The notes below the pieces were generated by a model. The model saw nothing but the letters and a program-made list of their open reading frames with translations. It was not told the origin of the DNA and did no database searches. Positions 4,939 to 11,018 of a stretch of 24,032 nt of DNA are shown piece by piece. The stretch lies in the IMG/VR virus record IMGVR_UViG_3300035162_001411, positions 1 through 24,032 of that record; one strand, given 5' to 3'. Numbering within the stretch: the stretch's first letter is position 1; each line of letters starts with the position of its first letter. A program made the translations under genes and the position numbers. This DNA is from a virus.

Positions 4939-5162
4939 CATAAAGCCTAGGGCATAGGCATGACCTTGGCTTTATGGGTCGGCTCCGGCATTCTTGGATG
5001 CAGGCCGACAGTCGGGCCTTGGACCGACTCGCGCTGAGGTTGCCATCCAATCCGCATGAGCCCGATCCAACGGGGCATACCGTTGGCCGACTCCCGGTTC
5101 GGAGACCGGCACGATCCGTCAAGGATCGTAGCTCTTGGAACTCTTGTCGCCGACCAGGCGAC
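4939..5162 (+). ncRNA. Candidate structured noncoding RNA: chain of stem-loops
   Basis: Consecutive hairpins fill this stretch: 4939-4976 (12 of 13 pairs), GTCGGC/GCCGAC at 4978-5009, AGTCGG/CCGACT at 5010-5029, CCAACGG/CCGTTGG at 5067-5086, CCGGT/ACCGG at 5094-5109, ACGATCC/GGATCGT at 5111-5129 and GTCGCC/GGCGAC at 5146-5162. No convincing protein frame crosses it. The only long one, on the minus strand, is a low-complexity Arg/Ser/Gly-rich stretch. The strand is assumed, since stems read on both strands. An origin or recombination zone is the main alternative to an RNA. Confidence 0.45.
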
Positions 5163-5165
5163 TCC
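5144..5165. repeat. 22-bp direct repeat, right copy
   Basis: This is the second copy of the element at 2647-2668, in the same orientation and with one loop change (gacca for gacta). It forms the last stem of the stem-loop chain and abuts the pyrimidine mirror tract. Confidence 0.85.
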
Positions 5166-5168
5166 GAT

Positions 5169-5190
5169 CTTCCTTCTCTTCTCTTCCTTC
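5169..5190. repeat. 22-nt homopyrimidine mirror repeat (H-DNA-type)
   Basis: All 22 bases are C or T, and the second half (TCTCTTCCTTC) is the exact mirror of the first (CTTCCTTCTCT). Homopurine-homopyrimidine mirror repeats are the classical sequence requirement for intramolecular triplex (H-DNA). It lies between the last stem-loop and a G5/C5 tract pair. Confidence 0.85.
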
Positions 5191-5467
5191 GGGGGTAACT
5201 GGAGCCAAACGATCTCGATCTGTGGCACGATGCTCGACCCCCTAACCCCCCTTTTTGGGCCCCCGGTCTGTCCCCGCCGCCCTTTATTGTTAGTACCTTA
5301 GAAAATGCTGGACCTAATTCCATTGGGCAACAAGTAGACCACAAGTAGACTAGGCCCCCCCTTTGTATCTAGCCCAGGACCAAGGACCGCGGAAAAATTA
5401 CCGTGTATGTATTTTCATTTGGGTTTGTTGTATGATGTTATTGTGTGGTTTTCTGGAGGGTTTAGGA
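5191..5467. other. Noncoding region with G/C tracts upstream of the lysis block
   Basis: No gene is supported here. GGGGGT (5191-5196) and ACCCCC (5237-5242) are inverted, and C6-T5-GGGCCCCC at 5246-5264 makes another GC-rich stem. A further C-run lies at 5354-5361. TATGAT at 5431-5436 could be a -10 box for the rightward genes, but I see no matching -35 box. Shared control motifs fall at 5331-5392. Confidence 0.5.
5331..5392. repeat. Shared control-region motifs, copy B
   Basis: CAAGTAGAC occurs twice (5331-5339 and 5342-5350). TAGACCACAAGTAGAC (5335-5350) is the exact inverse of 1020-1035. AGGACCAAGGACCGCGG (5376-5392) is the inverse of 1094-1110 with one change. TTTGTAT precedes this motif here and, on the other strand, precedes copy A too. 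Both places are divergent intergenic regions. Confidence 0.65.
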
Positions 5468-5584
5468 ATGTTAACGCGGGATGACATAGGCGATATTTTT
5501 TATCCTCGGACCGTGGTCCGTGCACCTTGGCCCAAGGGTTATGTTTGGGTTCCCTTGGCTTTATTTTTGCGATTAGGTGGGTGA
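5468..5584 (+). CDS. Very small hypothetical protein (38 aa)
   Basis: The frame reads MLTRDDIGDIFYPRTVVRAP, then WPKGYVWVPLALFLRLGG. GGAGGG lies seven bases before the ATG, an excellent ribosome-binding site, which is the main reason to accept it. It contains GYVWVP, repeated as GHVWVP in the next gene, and the DNA palindrome CGGACC GT GGTCCG (5507-5520). Its stop overlaps the start of the next frame. I know no family for it. Confidence 0.45.
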   Translation: MLTRDDIGDIFYPRTVVRAPWPKGYVWVPLALFLRLGG

Positions 5585-5762
5585 CGTGGTTTGTGTTTTA
5601 GTTTTTGTTTCTTTTGGCCATGTTTGGGTTCCGGGTGCGGGAAATCTTTTGGTTCAGGGGTGTTATTATGATTGTGGTAACACGACGAAGGCTAGGTGGT
5701 ATGACCGTGTGTACGCGATTCCGTACGACTCGGTTTGTGTTGGAAGGTTTGTTGAGTCATGA
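5577..5762 (+). CDS. Small hypothetical protein, non-ATG start (61 aa)
   Basis: The frame begins at GTG 5577, or at GTG 5586, which has AGGTGGG five bases upstream and is perhaps better. The N-terminus is hydrophobic (VVCVLVFVSFGHVWVP) and could be a membrane or signal segment. The rest holds GCYYDCGN and RVYAIPYDSVCVG. Three to four cysteines suggest an exported or membrane-anchored protein, but I know no family. Its TGA overlaps the ATG of the next gene (ATGA), so it is coupled to the lysis block. Confidence 0.45.
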   Translation: MGDVVCVLVFVSFGHVWVPGAGNLLVQGCYYDCGNTTKARWYDRVYAIPYDSVCVGRFVES

Positions 5763-6226
5763 TTGATCCGATTTCTGCGATAGCCATAGCGGCGAGTGCT
5801 GTAAACAATGCGAAGTCATTGATTGCTGCTGGCCGGGATGCGTCGAGTGCGTTGAGCAAGTTTGCTGGTGCGGTTAGTGATGTTAATTACGCGGCTGAGA
5901 AGGCGCGTAATCCTGGTGTATTTGCGTCTTTGACTGGCTCGGCGGAGCAAGCTGCTATTGATGCGTTTTCTGCTCAGAAGAAGATCCAGGCGATGCGCAA
6001 GGAAATTGAGACGATCATCATGTTTCAGCACGGCCTGAAAGGTTTGGAGGAGTACAAGGACACGCTCCGCAAGATCAGGGCGCAGCGTAGGAAGACTGCG
6101 TATCGGAAGGCCGAGATCAAGGAGGCTTTGATAATGTGGACTTTTGGTAGTATAATTGTTATGTCTGGAATCGCTGGGCTTGCAGCGGTTTTGTATTTCA
6201 TAGGCAAGCAACAGGGGAAGTGGTGA
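5759..6226 (+). CDS. Membrane-anchored phage protein in the lysis block (155 aa)
   Basis: The N-terminal half is Ala/Ser-rich and helical (DPISAIAIAASAVNNAKSLI onward). A charged coiled-coil stretch follows at about 75-122 (KKIQAMRKEIETI, EYKDTLRKIRAQRRK), then one clear membrane helix at about 125-149 (IIVMSGIAGLAAVLYFIG). Proteins of this design occur in marine phages without a defined role. Its place directly before two holin-like genes suggests a part in lysis, for example as a holin partner, but that is inference. Start and stop overlap both neighbours (ATGA, TGATG). Confidence 0.6.
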   Translation: MIDPISAIAIAASAVNNAKSLIAAGRDASSALSKFAGAVSDVNYAAEKARNPGVFASLTGSAEQAAIDAFSAQKKIQAMRKEIETIIMFQHGLKGLEEYKDTLRKIRAQRRKTAYRKAEIKEALIMWTFGSIIVMSGIAGLAAVLYFIGKQQGKW

Positions 6227-6471
6227 TGGCACAGACGGTACTTGATGACTGGAAGATTCTTCCACGTTTGATGATGTTGGTTACGACGATCATGTACATA
6301 CGTTGTTTAGAGTGGGCGATGTCGCAACCGGATTTGTCTGTTAGCCAGGCTGGATTGATTTCAGTTGTAACAGGGGCTTTCACGGGAGCGTTCGGCATTT
6401 GGATGGGGAAAGAGTCTACGACCACTGTGACTCCAAACAAGATTGTTCACAAAGAGAGCTATGACAAATGA
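6226..6471 (+). CDS. Putative holin, two membrane helices (81 aa)
   Basis: Holins make holes in the inner membrane so that endolysin can reach the wall. This protein has the size and shape of a class II holin: a short charged start (MAQTVLDDWK), a membrane helix at about 11-31 and another at about 39-60 (GLISVVTGAFTGAFGIWMG), then a polar tail. The ATG at 6226 shares a base with the upstream stop (TGATG). An in-frame GTG at 6220 would add only two residues. The endolysin lies two genes downstream. The call rests on topology and context, not on a sequence signature. Confidence 0.55.
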   Translation: MAQTVLDDWKILPRLMMLVTTIMYIRCLEWAMSQPDLSVSQAGLISVVTGAFTGAFGIWMGKESTTTVTPNKIVHKESYDK

Positions 6472-6929
6472 TTACATTACTTGGAAGTTTGCTTGGTTTT
6501 GGTACTTCTTTTCTGCCGGAGGTTCTTAATTTCTTTCGAGCGGGTCAGGAGCACAAGCACAGTCTTGAGCGCATGAAGCTAGAGATGGACATGATGGCTC
6601 GGAGCAATGAGCTGAAGCTGGACCTTTTGGACAAGCAGGCTGAGATCAAAGAGACGGAGGGGTTGTATAGACATGATAGCATGGATGCTGGAGGTTTTAT
6701 CAACGCATTACGAGGTAGCGTCCGGCCTGTCATCACTTATGTTTTTTTTGGCCTTTTCGTTGCCATCAAGGTGACGGCCACAATTGCGCTGATGGGTCAA
6801 GGATATGATCTTGGAAGGTCTCTTTCTTTGATTTGGGATGATGCTACCTCTGGTTTGTTTGCTGCCATAATATCGTTTTGGTTTGGTGGCCGCGCTGTAT
6901 CGAAGTACATGAAAGGTGGTATGAAATGA
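6468..6929 (+). CDS. 3TM-type holin, GTA-release holin family
   Basis: The pattern RGSVRPVITYVFFGLFVAIK (82-101) and IISFWFGGRAVSK (134-146) fits the 'holin of 3TMs, for gene-transfer release' family (PF11351), known from alphaproteobacterial gene transfer agents and phages. Hydrophobic stretches lie at about 1-22, 88-109 and 127-141, with a charged coiled coil at 25-65. Length (153 aa) is typical. It is presumably a second holin or a regulator acting with the gene at 6226. Start (ATGA) and stop overlap the neighbours. The family is mostly alphaproteobacterial, which supports the host guess. Confidence 0.7.
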   Translation: MITLLGSLLGFGTSFLPEVLNFFRAGQEHKHSLERMKLEMDMMARSNELKLDLLDKQAEIKETEGLYRHDSMDAGGFINALRGSVRPVITYVFFGLFVAIKVTATIALMGQGYDLGRSLSLIWDDATSGLFAAIISFWFGGRAVSKYMKGGMK

Positions 6930-7381
6930 CTTTTAAACTATCACAACGGAGCCTTGACCGAATGGAAGGCGTAGACAAGCGTTTAGTTGCCGTTGCAAAA
7001 GCAGCTATAGGCCATACAAAAACAGATTTTGGTGTGATCTGTGGGCTAAGAACCATTGGAGAACAGCGTGAACTCGTAGCCAAAGGTGCCTCGAAGACGA
7101 TGAAGTCCAAGCATATCGAGGGTCGCGCTCTTGACCTCATGGCCTTCATTGGTTCGCGTGGATCGTGGGAGTTGAATCTGTACGATGACCTTGCGGACGC
7201 TATGAAGCAGGGAGCTATCGATGTAGGGGTTGCTGTACGGTGGGGTGCCGCTTGGCATATTGACGATATCCGAGGCTGGGATGGCACGATGGAAGAGGCC
7301 ATGAATGCTTATGTTGACTTGCGCCGAAGCCAAGGAAAACGGCCATTTATTGATGGTCCGCACTTTGAAATTATGGAGTAG
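6926..7381 (+). CDS. Endolysin, M15 peptidase (L-alanyl-D-glutamate type)
   Basis: This is a zinc peptidase that cleaves peptidoglycan stem peptides at lysis. The M15/VanY signatures are clear: SKHIEGRALDL (61-71) gives H63 and D70 as zinc ligands, and GPHFE (144-148) gives H146. FGVICGLRTIGEQ (35-47) matches the substrate-binding part of T5-type endolysins. Length (151 aa) is usual. The ATG at 6926 overlaps the holin stop (ATGA). An earlier in-frame start at 6878 would run inside the holin gene and add non-conserved residues. No signal peptide is present, so export depends on the holins. Confidence 0.85.
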   Translation: MTFKLSQRSLDRMEGVDKRLVAVAKAAIGHTKTDFGVICGLRTIGEQRELVAKGASKTMKSKHIEGRALDLMAFIGSRGSWELNLYDDLADAMKQGAIDVGVAVRWGAAWHIDDIRGWDGTMEEAMNAYVDLRRSQGKRPFIDGPHFEIME

Positions 7382-7384
7382 ACT

Positions 7385-8737
7385 ATGGCCGAAAAATCGT
7401 ATCTTAATTTCGTCCCTCCGGGCGCTTTGCGCGATGTTGCTCAGACAGGCTATCAACTGCTGGATAACATCATTGGGTTTGACGATGATTATGATACGAC
7501 GGGCGAGTTGCTGGGTCAGTCCTTGGCCCGAGATCCGTTGGGCACGACTAAGGCTATTGGTGCAGGCGTGGTTGACGCGGTTAAGGCGGCCTATGATGAC
7601 CCGATGGGGACGCTAGTTAATCTAAAGGATGAGTTTGTCGACGCCTTTACTTTGTTGAACACTCCGCTGCCGGAGGATGCAACTCGCGAGCAGATGGGCC
7701 AGCATCTTGAAGCTGCGAGCGTTTTGGCGACGGTAATCCCTGGATATAAGGGGGTGCAGTCGGGCGGACGGGCTGCCGTAGGCGGTGTAGATAACGCTCT
7801 CCAAGCGCAGGCTAACAGGTTTTATTACCCTGAGGGCTACATCCCCGCTCCGAATGTAGCTCCTGGCTCTCGTATGATTGTTCCGAGTCAGACAGAGTAC
7901 GACATGTTGCCGTCGGAGGTCTTAGCTGATCAGTTTGAGTTGCCTATTCGCGACTTCGTCGGGGAGCGTCTTGGCGCTCGTATTGTTACGCCGATGGGCG
8001 AAGAAGCACGGGAGATGATTCGTCCTTATGGAGACGCTGATTTAGAGGTTGTAAACAACTATGATCTTCCAGACCGTATTCAGGGCCAGTATATACCGGG
8101 CGAAAGCAGAATAGAAATGGAGCCTTTCTTATCACCAGAAGATTATGCCAGTACACGTCAACATGAGATCGCTCATTTCGACCAGGATCAATCTAATCTT
8201 CCCTATCAGGAGGGTGGGGCCAACACAGATCAGATGGCTGTGGTAAGAGATGAGCAAATTGCTGCGTTAAACGATCTCGTAAAAGACCCTAGTATTTCCA
8301 AGGACGAGCGCAAAAGGTATAAAGTCTTACTCCAAGAGTATAAGAATCTTACCCCTACGGAGATGTATGAACAAAACCCAGGTGAGATGTTGGCTCGTCT
8401 TGCGGAGGGCAATCCTACCACAGCCCGTAGAGTCAGTGCCTTTCAGATGCTGAACCCATACATTGGGTCCGCCGATAATAGCTATCTTAATCGAATTAAC
8501 TCGGCTCTTAACACTGGGTTTAAAGGCTACCAGTACTTTGATCAGGTTCCAATGGATCTTAATCAAGCAAGGGTTTTCGATGATATTTTGTATGATACCT
8601 TTGACCCCATTCGGCCTGAAACAAGCCTAGACCCATCTCGGCCTGCGTTTGCCCAAGGTCCGAGGCGCAATCAGACAGGCCCTGTACCGCCTGACTTGCA
8701 GGCGATTTTTGATGACATAGACAACTTAGGAGATTAA
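7385..8737 (+). CDS. Zincin-motif phage protein, possible virion or effector peptidase
   Basis: The protein (450 aa) carries TRQHEIAHFDQ (258-267), an HExxH zinc-peptidase motif with H260, E261 and H264, and further on YEQNPGEMLARLAEGN (328-343), where E334 could be the third ligand. This HExxH plus GE.xAR arrangement resembles peptidase-like domains in large polyvalent phage proteins, which may be delivered with DNA. The N-terminal 140 residues are helical and Gly/Ala-rich, and the C-terminus is proline-rich and disordered. It sits right after the endolysin gene but need not act in lysis. The substrate is unknown and the family assignment is tentative. Confidence 0.5.
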   Translation: MAEKSYLNFVPPGALRDVAQTGYQLLDNIIGFDDDYDTTGELLGQSLARDPLGTTKAIGAGVVDAVKAAYDDPMGTLVNLKDEFVDAFTLLNTPLPEDATREQMGQHLEAASVLATVIPGYKGVQSGGRAAVGGVDNALQAQANRFYYPEGYIPAPNVAPGSRMIVPSQTEYDMLPSEVLADQFELPIRDFVGERLGARIVTPMGEEAREMIRPYGDADLEVVNNYDLPDRIQGQYIPGESRIEMEPFLSPEDYASTRQHEIAHFDQDQSNLPYQEGGANTDQMAVVRDEQIAALNDLVKDPSISKDERKRYKVLLQEYKNLTPTEMYEQNPGEMLARLAEGNPTTARRVSAFQMLNPYIGSADNSYLNRINSALNTGFKGYQYFDQVPMDLNQARVFDDILYDTFDPIRPETSLDPSRPAFAQGPRRNQTGPVPPDLQAIFDDIDNLGD

Positions 8738-8739
8738 TT

Positions 8740-9024
8740 ATGGGTGTAGTACCTTTAAAGGATGACGACGATTTCAAGAAGCACAACATGAAGGCTGTTG
8801 ACACTGCGGCTGAGGAGTTGCGTGTGTTTGTTGGCGACGTTGAGGCCATAGATGCTCAGGTCTCTGATTTGAACCGTGACCGCCAGGACTTGTTTACACT
8901 TGCGAAGTCCAAGGGCTATGATGTTAAGGCGTTGCGTCGATTGATTGCGGAGCGCAAGCGTGATGCTGCGGAGTTAGAGGAAGAGCGGTTGGCGGTTCAG
9001 CACTACCGCGAGCTTTTGCTATAG
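8740..9024 (+). CDS. GapR/DUF2312-like DNA-binding protein
   Basis: GapR proteins are alphaproteobacterial chromosome-associated proteins that clamp overtwisted DNA and help gyrase and topoisomerase. The core here fits the family: VEAIDAQVSDLNRDRQDLF, then AKSKGYDVKALRRLIAERKR (55-74) and an acidic helix ending HYRELLL. Length (94 aa) is close to the host protein. AGGAG precedes the ATG by eight bases. A phage copy may keep phage DNA organised during rapid replication or compete with the host protein (inference). It supports an alphaproteobacterial host. Confidence 0.75.
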   Translation: MGVVPLKDDDDFKKHNMKAVDTAAEELRVFVGDVEAIDAQVSDLNRDRQDLFTLAKSKGYDVKALRRLIAERKRDAAELEEERLAVQHYRELLL

Positions 9025-9086
9025 TCTTTACTTTGACCTGGGTTCTGTTAGCGTCCCGCTCACAGGGGCAGTTTGGCAGATAAAGC

Positions 9087-9467
9087 TTGAGGCGATCAGA
9101 ATCATCCACGGGTCGATCGGGTGAGTACTTTGCAGCGTACGTCTTGGAGACGTACGGGGTAGAGGCGCATCGGGTGGACACTCAGTACTCGGACCTTTGG
9201 TGCCGGGTTGGTGACGACGTTCGTGCGGTTGAGGTCAAGAGCTGCTCGCATCCTTCTGCGTATAGCCATAACGGACGTCTTACTTATAGATTCAATGTGA
9301 AGTCCAAGAAGCATGGTTGGTATTGCTTTGTTGCATTAGACCGCCAGCTTGTTTTCTTCCGCGCTGTTGAGGACATTACTGCTTCTCACTCCTGCACTAT
9401 TCGCGCTGATGAGTTCACGGAAGAGAACCAGCGCATATCTATTGAGAAGTTTTTGGAAAGCTGTTAA
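9087..9467 (+). CDS. PD-(D/E)XK nuclease-like protein with TTG start
   Basis: The pattern STGRSGEYFAAYVLE (7-21), YSDLW (34-38) and VEVKS (48-52) is a PD-(D/E)XK fold: E13, D36, E49 and K51 would form the active site. Holliday-junction resolvase-like and restriction-like proteins share it. The only start that keeps the first conserved helix is TTG at 9087, which follows an in-frame stop and lacks a good Shine-Dalgarno, so expression may be low. The protein is 126 aa. It lies among lysis and head genes, not with replication genes. It may process DNA before packaging (inference). Confidence 0.6.
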   Translation: MRRSESSTGRSGEYFAAYVLETYGVEAHRVDTQYSDLWCRVGDDVRAVEVKSCSHPSAYSHNGRLTYRFNVKSKKHGWYCFVALDRQLVFFRAVEDITASHSCTIRADEFTEENQRISIEKFLESC

Positions 9468-9470
9468 GAT

Positions 9471-9498
9471 TCCGAGGACCGTGAACCTCGGACCTTGG
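9471..9498. repeat. 7-bp inverted repeat of the GGACC family
   Basis: TCCGAGG (9471-9477) and CCTCGGA (9486-9492) pair around an 8-nt loop, and ACCTTGG follows. The element fills the short gap before the gene at 9507, whose GGAG site lies at 9497-9500. CCTCGGACC also occurs at 5504-5512 and the related CCTCGGTCC at 1094-1102. Confidence 0.6.
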
Positions 9499-9506
9499 AG
9501 ATTGTA

Positions 9507-9776
9507 ATGCCTGGACCTATGAAATCGAAGCGCCCTAAGGCGCGTTCCTCAGCCCCTATGAAGTCTTTGCGCCCTAAGATGCGCCCGTCGGACATTGGCG
9601 CCAGTCCCAGCGGTGGCACTCGCGGCATTGATCCTATGGAGAATTATAGCCCCGAGGATTATGATCGTCTTATGGACAGCTACGAAGGCAAGACTCAGAA
9701 GTTCCGTGACGGCGGCTCTGTTCGCGGCTGCAAGTCTATGCAGTCTTCCGGCAAAGGCTTTTCTGGGAGCTATTAA
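9507..9776 (+). CDS. Small basic phage protein with GG-V-R C-terminal tag (89 aa)
   Basis: The N-terminus is a tandem repeat of PMKSKRPKAR and PMKSLRPKMR, strongly basic and likely to touch nucleic acid. The middle is acidic (NYSPEDYDRLMDSYEG). The end, RDGGSVRGCKSMQSSGKGF followed by SGSY, is a glycine-rich tag of a sort common on small marine-phage proteins and echoed by the gene ending at 15187. The ATG at 9507 has GGAG six bases upstream. A TTG at 9495 is less likely. I know no function, but the head-gene context suggests a virion-associated protein. Confidence 0.6.
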   Translation: MPGPMKSKRPKARSSAPMKSLRPKMRPSDIGASPSGGTRGIDPMENYSPEDYDRLMDSYEGKTQKFRDGGSVRGCKSMQSSGKGFSGSY

Positions 9777-9777
9777 T

Positions 9778-10557
9778 ATGGCTGATCCGAACTATAGCCG
9801 CGCACAGGCGCCGCGCACGAGCTTTGAAGATCTGGGCACTCAGCAGATTGCGACGGATGTTTACACAGCATTCCGCAACTCTGGGTTTTCGGACTCACAG
9901 GCACAGGCGTTGACGGCGGAGGTCTATCGAGAGAATAACCTTCGCCCTGAGTATATGTTCGGAACTCACAAAGACGACGCCAACGAGGCTTTGAACGTAG
10001 GCATGCTTAGTTTTCAGAAGGACCGCGCTCCTGCGGTAATGAACTATCTGAAGGGTAAAGGCGTAGTTGCGGAAGACGGGACGATAACACCTGGTTTTGA
10101 TGCGATTCAGGCTCAAACAGATTTTATCTTTAACGAGATGCAGACGGACCCCTCATACAAGAGGACCCGTGAAGAGTTCTTGGACAACCCTGAAATCGAA
10201 CGCAGCGCGGCGGCAAACATTCTTGGCAGTGATTACATTCGTTATAGCCAAGACCCTAAGTACCAGGCTGGTAATCTTGAACGGATCAACGAGGGGTATA
10301 ACTTGCTGACCGGCGAGGTGGGCGAGATCACTCCGAGAAGTGTTCTGGGATCTAACCGTCCCAAGCCAAGACCAGCTGATCTACAAGCGATCAACAAGTC
10401 TTCGCTTGACCCTATGGACGCCCTGTCGTACTTAGAGTTAGCAGGACTTTCAGGAGGGGCGCCAAAAGCCGCGGACCTTGGAGCGAGGATCACCCCCGGT
10501 CGTGCGGGAAGTGGTGGTCGTGCTTTGAAGCGGTTAGGAATCGCTAGTTTAGTGTAA
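9778..10557 (+). CDS. Lysozyme-like (transglycosylase-type) phage protein
   Basis: Residues 20-130 resemble lysozyme-like domains of phage tail lysozymes: a helix (IATDVYTAFRNSGFSDSQAQ), then ALTAEVYRENNLRPEYMFG with E48 or E52 as catalytic candidate, then NVGMLSFQKDRAPAVMNYL, which corresponds to the G-x-x-Q segment of that fold. The C-terminal third is proline- and glycine-rich without clear structure. The ATG at 9778 follows GGGAG and comes right after the previous stop. A longer in-frame version from 9595 would overlap the gene at 9507 and is rejected. It could be virion-borne for wall penetration at infection. The call is moderate. Confidence 0.5.
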   Translation: MADPNYSRAQAPRTSFEDLGTQQIATDVYTAFRNSGFSDSQAQALTAEVYRENNLRPEYMFGTHKDDANEALNVGMLSFQKDRAPAVMNYLKGKGVVAEDGTITPGFDAIQAQTDFIFNEMQTDPSYKRTREEFLDNPEIERSAAANILGSDYIRYSQDPKYQAGNLERINEGYNLLTGEVGEITPRSVLGSNRPKPRPADLQAINKSSLDPMDALSYLELAGLSGGAPKAADLGARITPGRAGSGGRALKRLGIASLV

Positions 10558-11018
10558 TGAAATATAAACCATTCGCCATTGAGCGTTTGCAGGACATCTT
10601 GAGGATTGGTTTCGAGATGCATAAAGAGACTGATTTTCAGGTAGTTCCTTTGGACATTGAGACATCAGCAAACTCTATTTTGAACATGGTTATTAACAAC
10701 CCGCGCGGTTTTGGTGTGGTTGCGTACACGGATGACAACGTCCCTGTTGGCATTTTGTGTGGCGGCATTTCTAACTATGTGTTCAGCAAGGGCTCTGTTG
10801 CAAACGACTATGCTTGGTATGTGCTGCCTGAGTACCGAGGTTCGCGGGCCGCTATTAAGATGCTCAAGATGTTTAGGACCTGGGCCAAAGACAACGGGGC
10901 CACGGAGCTTTACATGGGTATTTCGACGGGTTTGTTTGCGGAGCGCACGGGCCAGTTGCTAGAGCGCGTTGGTTTTGACCATGTTGGCGGCAACTATCGG
11001 GTACGTTTGAATGGCTAA
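10557..11018 (+). CDS. GNAT-family N-acetyltransferase
   Basis: GNAT enzymes move an acetyl group from acetyl-CoA to an amine. The fold is recognisable: strand-rich VGILCGGISNYVF (64-76), then WYVLPEYRGSRAAIKML (87-103), where R94-G95-S96-R97-A98 is the acetyl-CoA loop, and a final ERTGQLLERVGFDHVGGNYR (129-148). Length (153 aa) is normal. Its ATG shares a base with the upstream stop (TAATG), and its end overlaps the large terminase gene by 8 bp, so it is translated with the packaging genes. The target could be a phage or host protein and is unknown. Confidence 0.8.
   Translation: MKYKPFAIERLQDILRIGFEMHKETDFQVVPLDIETSANSILNMVINNPRGFGVVAYTDDNVPVGILCGGISNYVFSKGSVANDYAWYVLPEYRGSRAAIKMLKMFRTWAKDNGATELYMGISTGLFAERTGQLLERVGFDHVGGNYRVRLNG

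Noticed and set aside
4874-5344. 156-codon minus-strand open frame across the structured region
   Set aside because: The product is a low-complexity Arg/Ser/Gly/Pro-rich string with no domain, and the frame is explained by GC-rich hairpins.
5363-5467. Upstream TTG or ATG starts for the 38-aa gene
   Set aside because: These starts lack a ribosome-binding site, whereas GGAGGG is seven bases before the ATG at 5468.
9595-9777. N-terminal extension of the lysozyme-like gene with a signal-peptide-like hydrophobic stretch
   Set aside because: It overlaps the gene at 9507-9776 in another frame, lacks a ribosome-binding site, and the ATG at 9778 has one.
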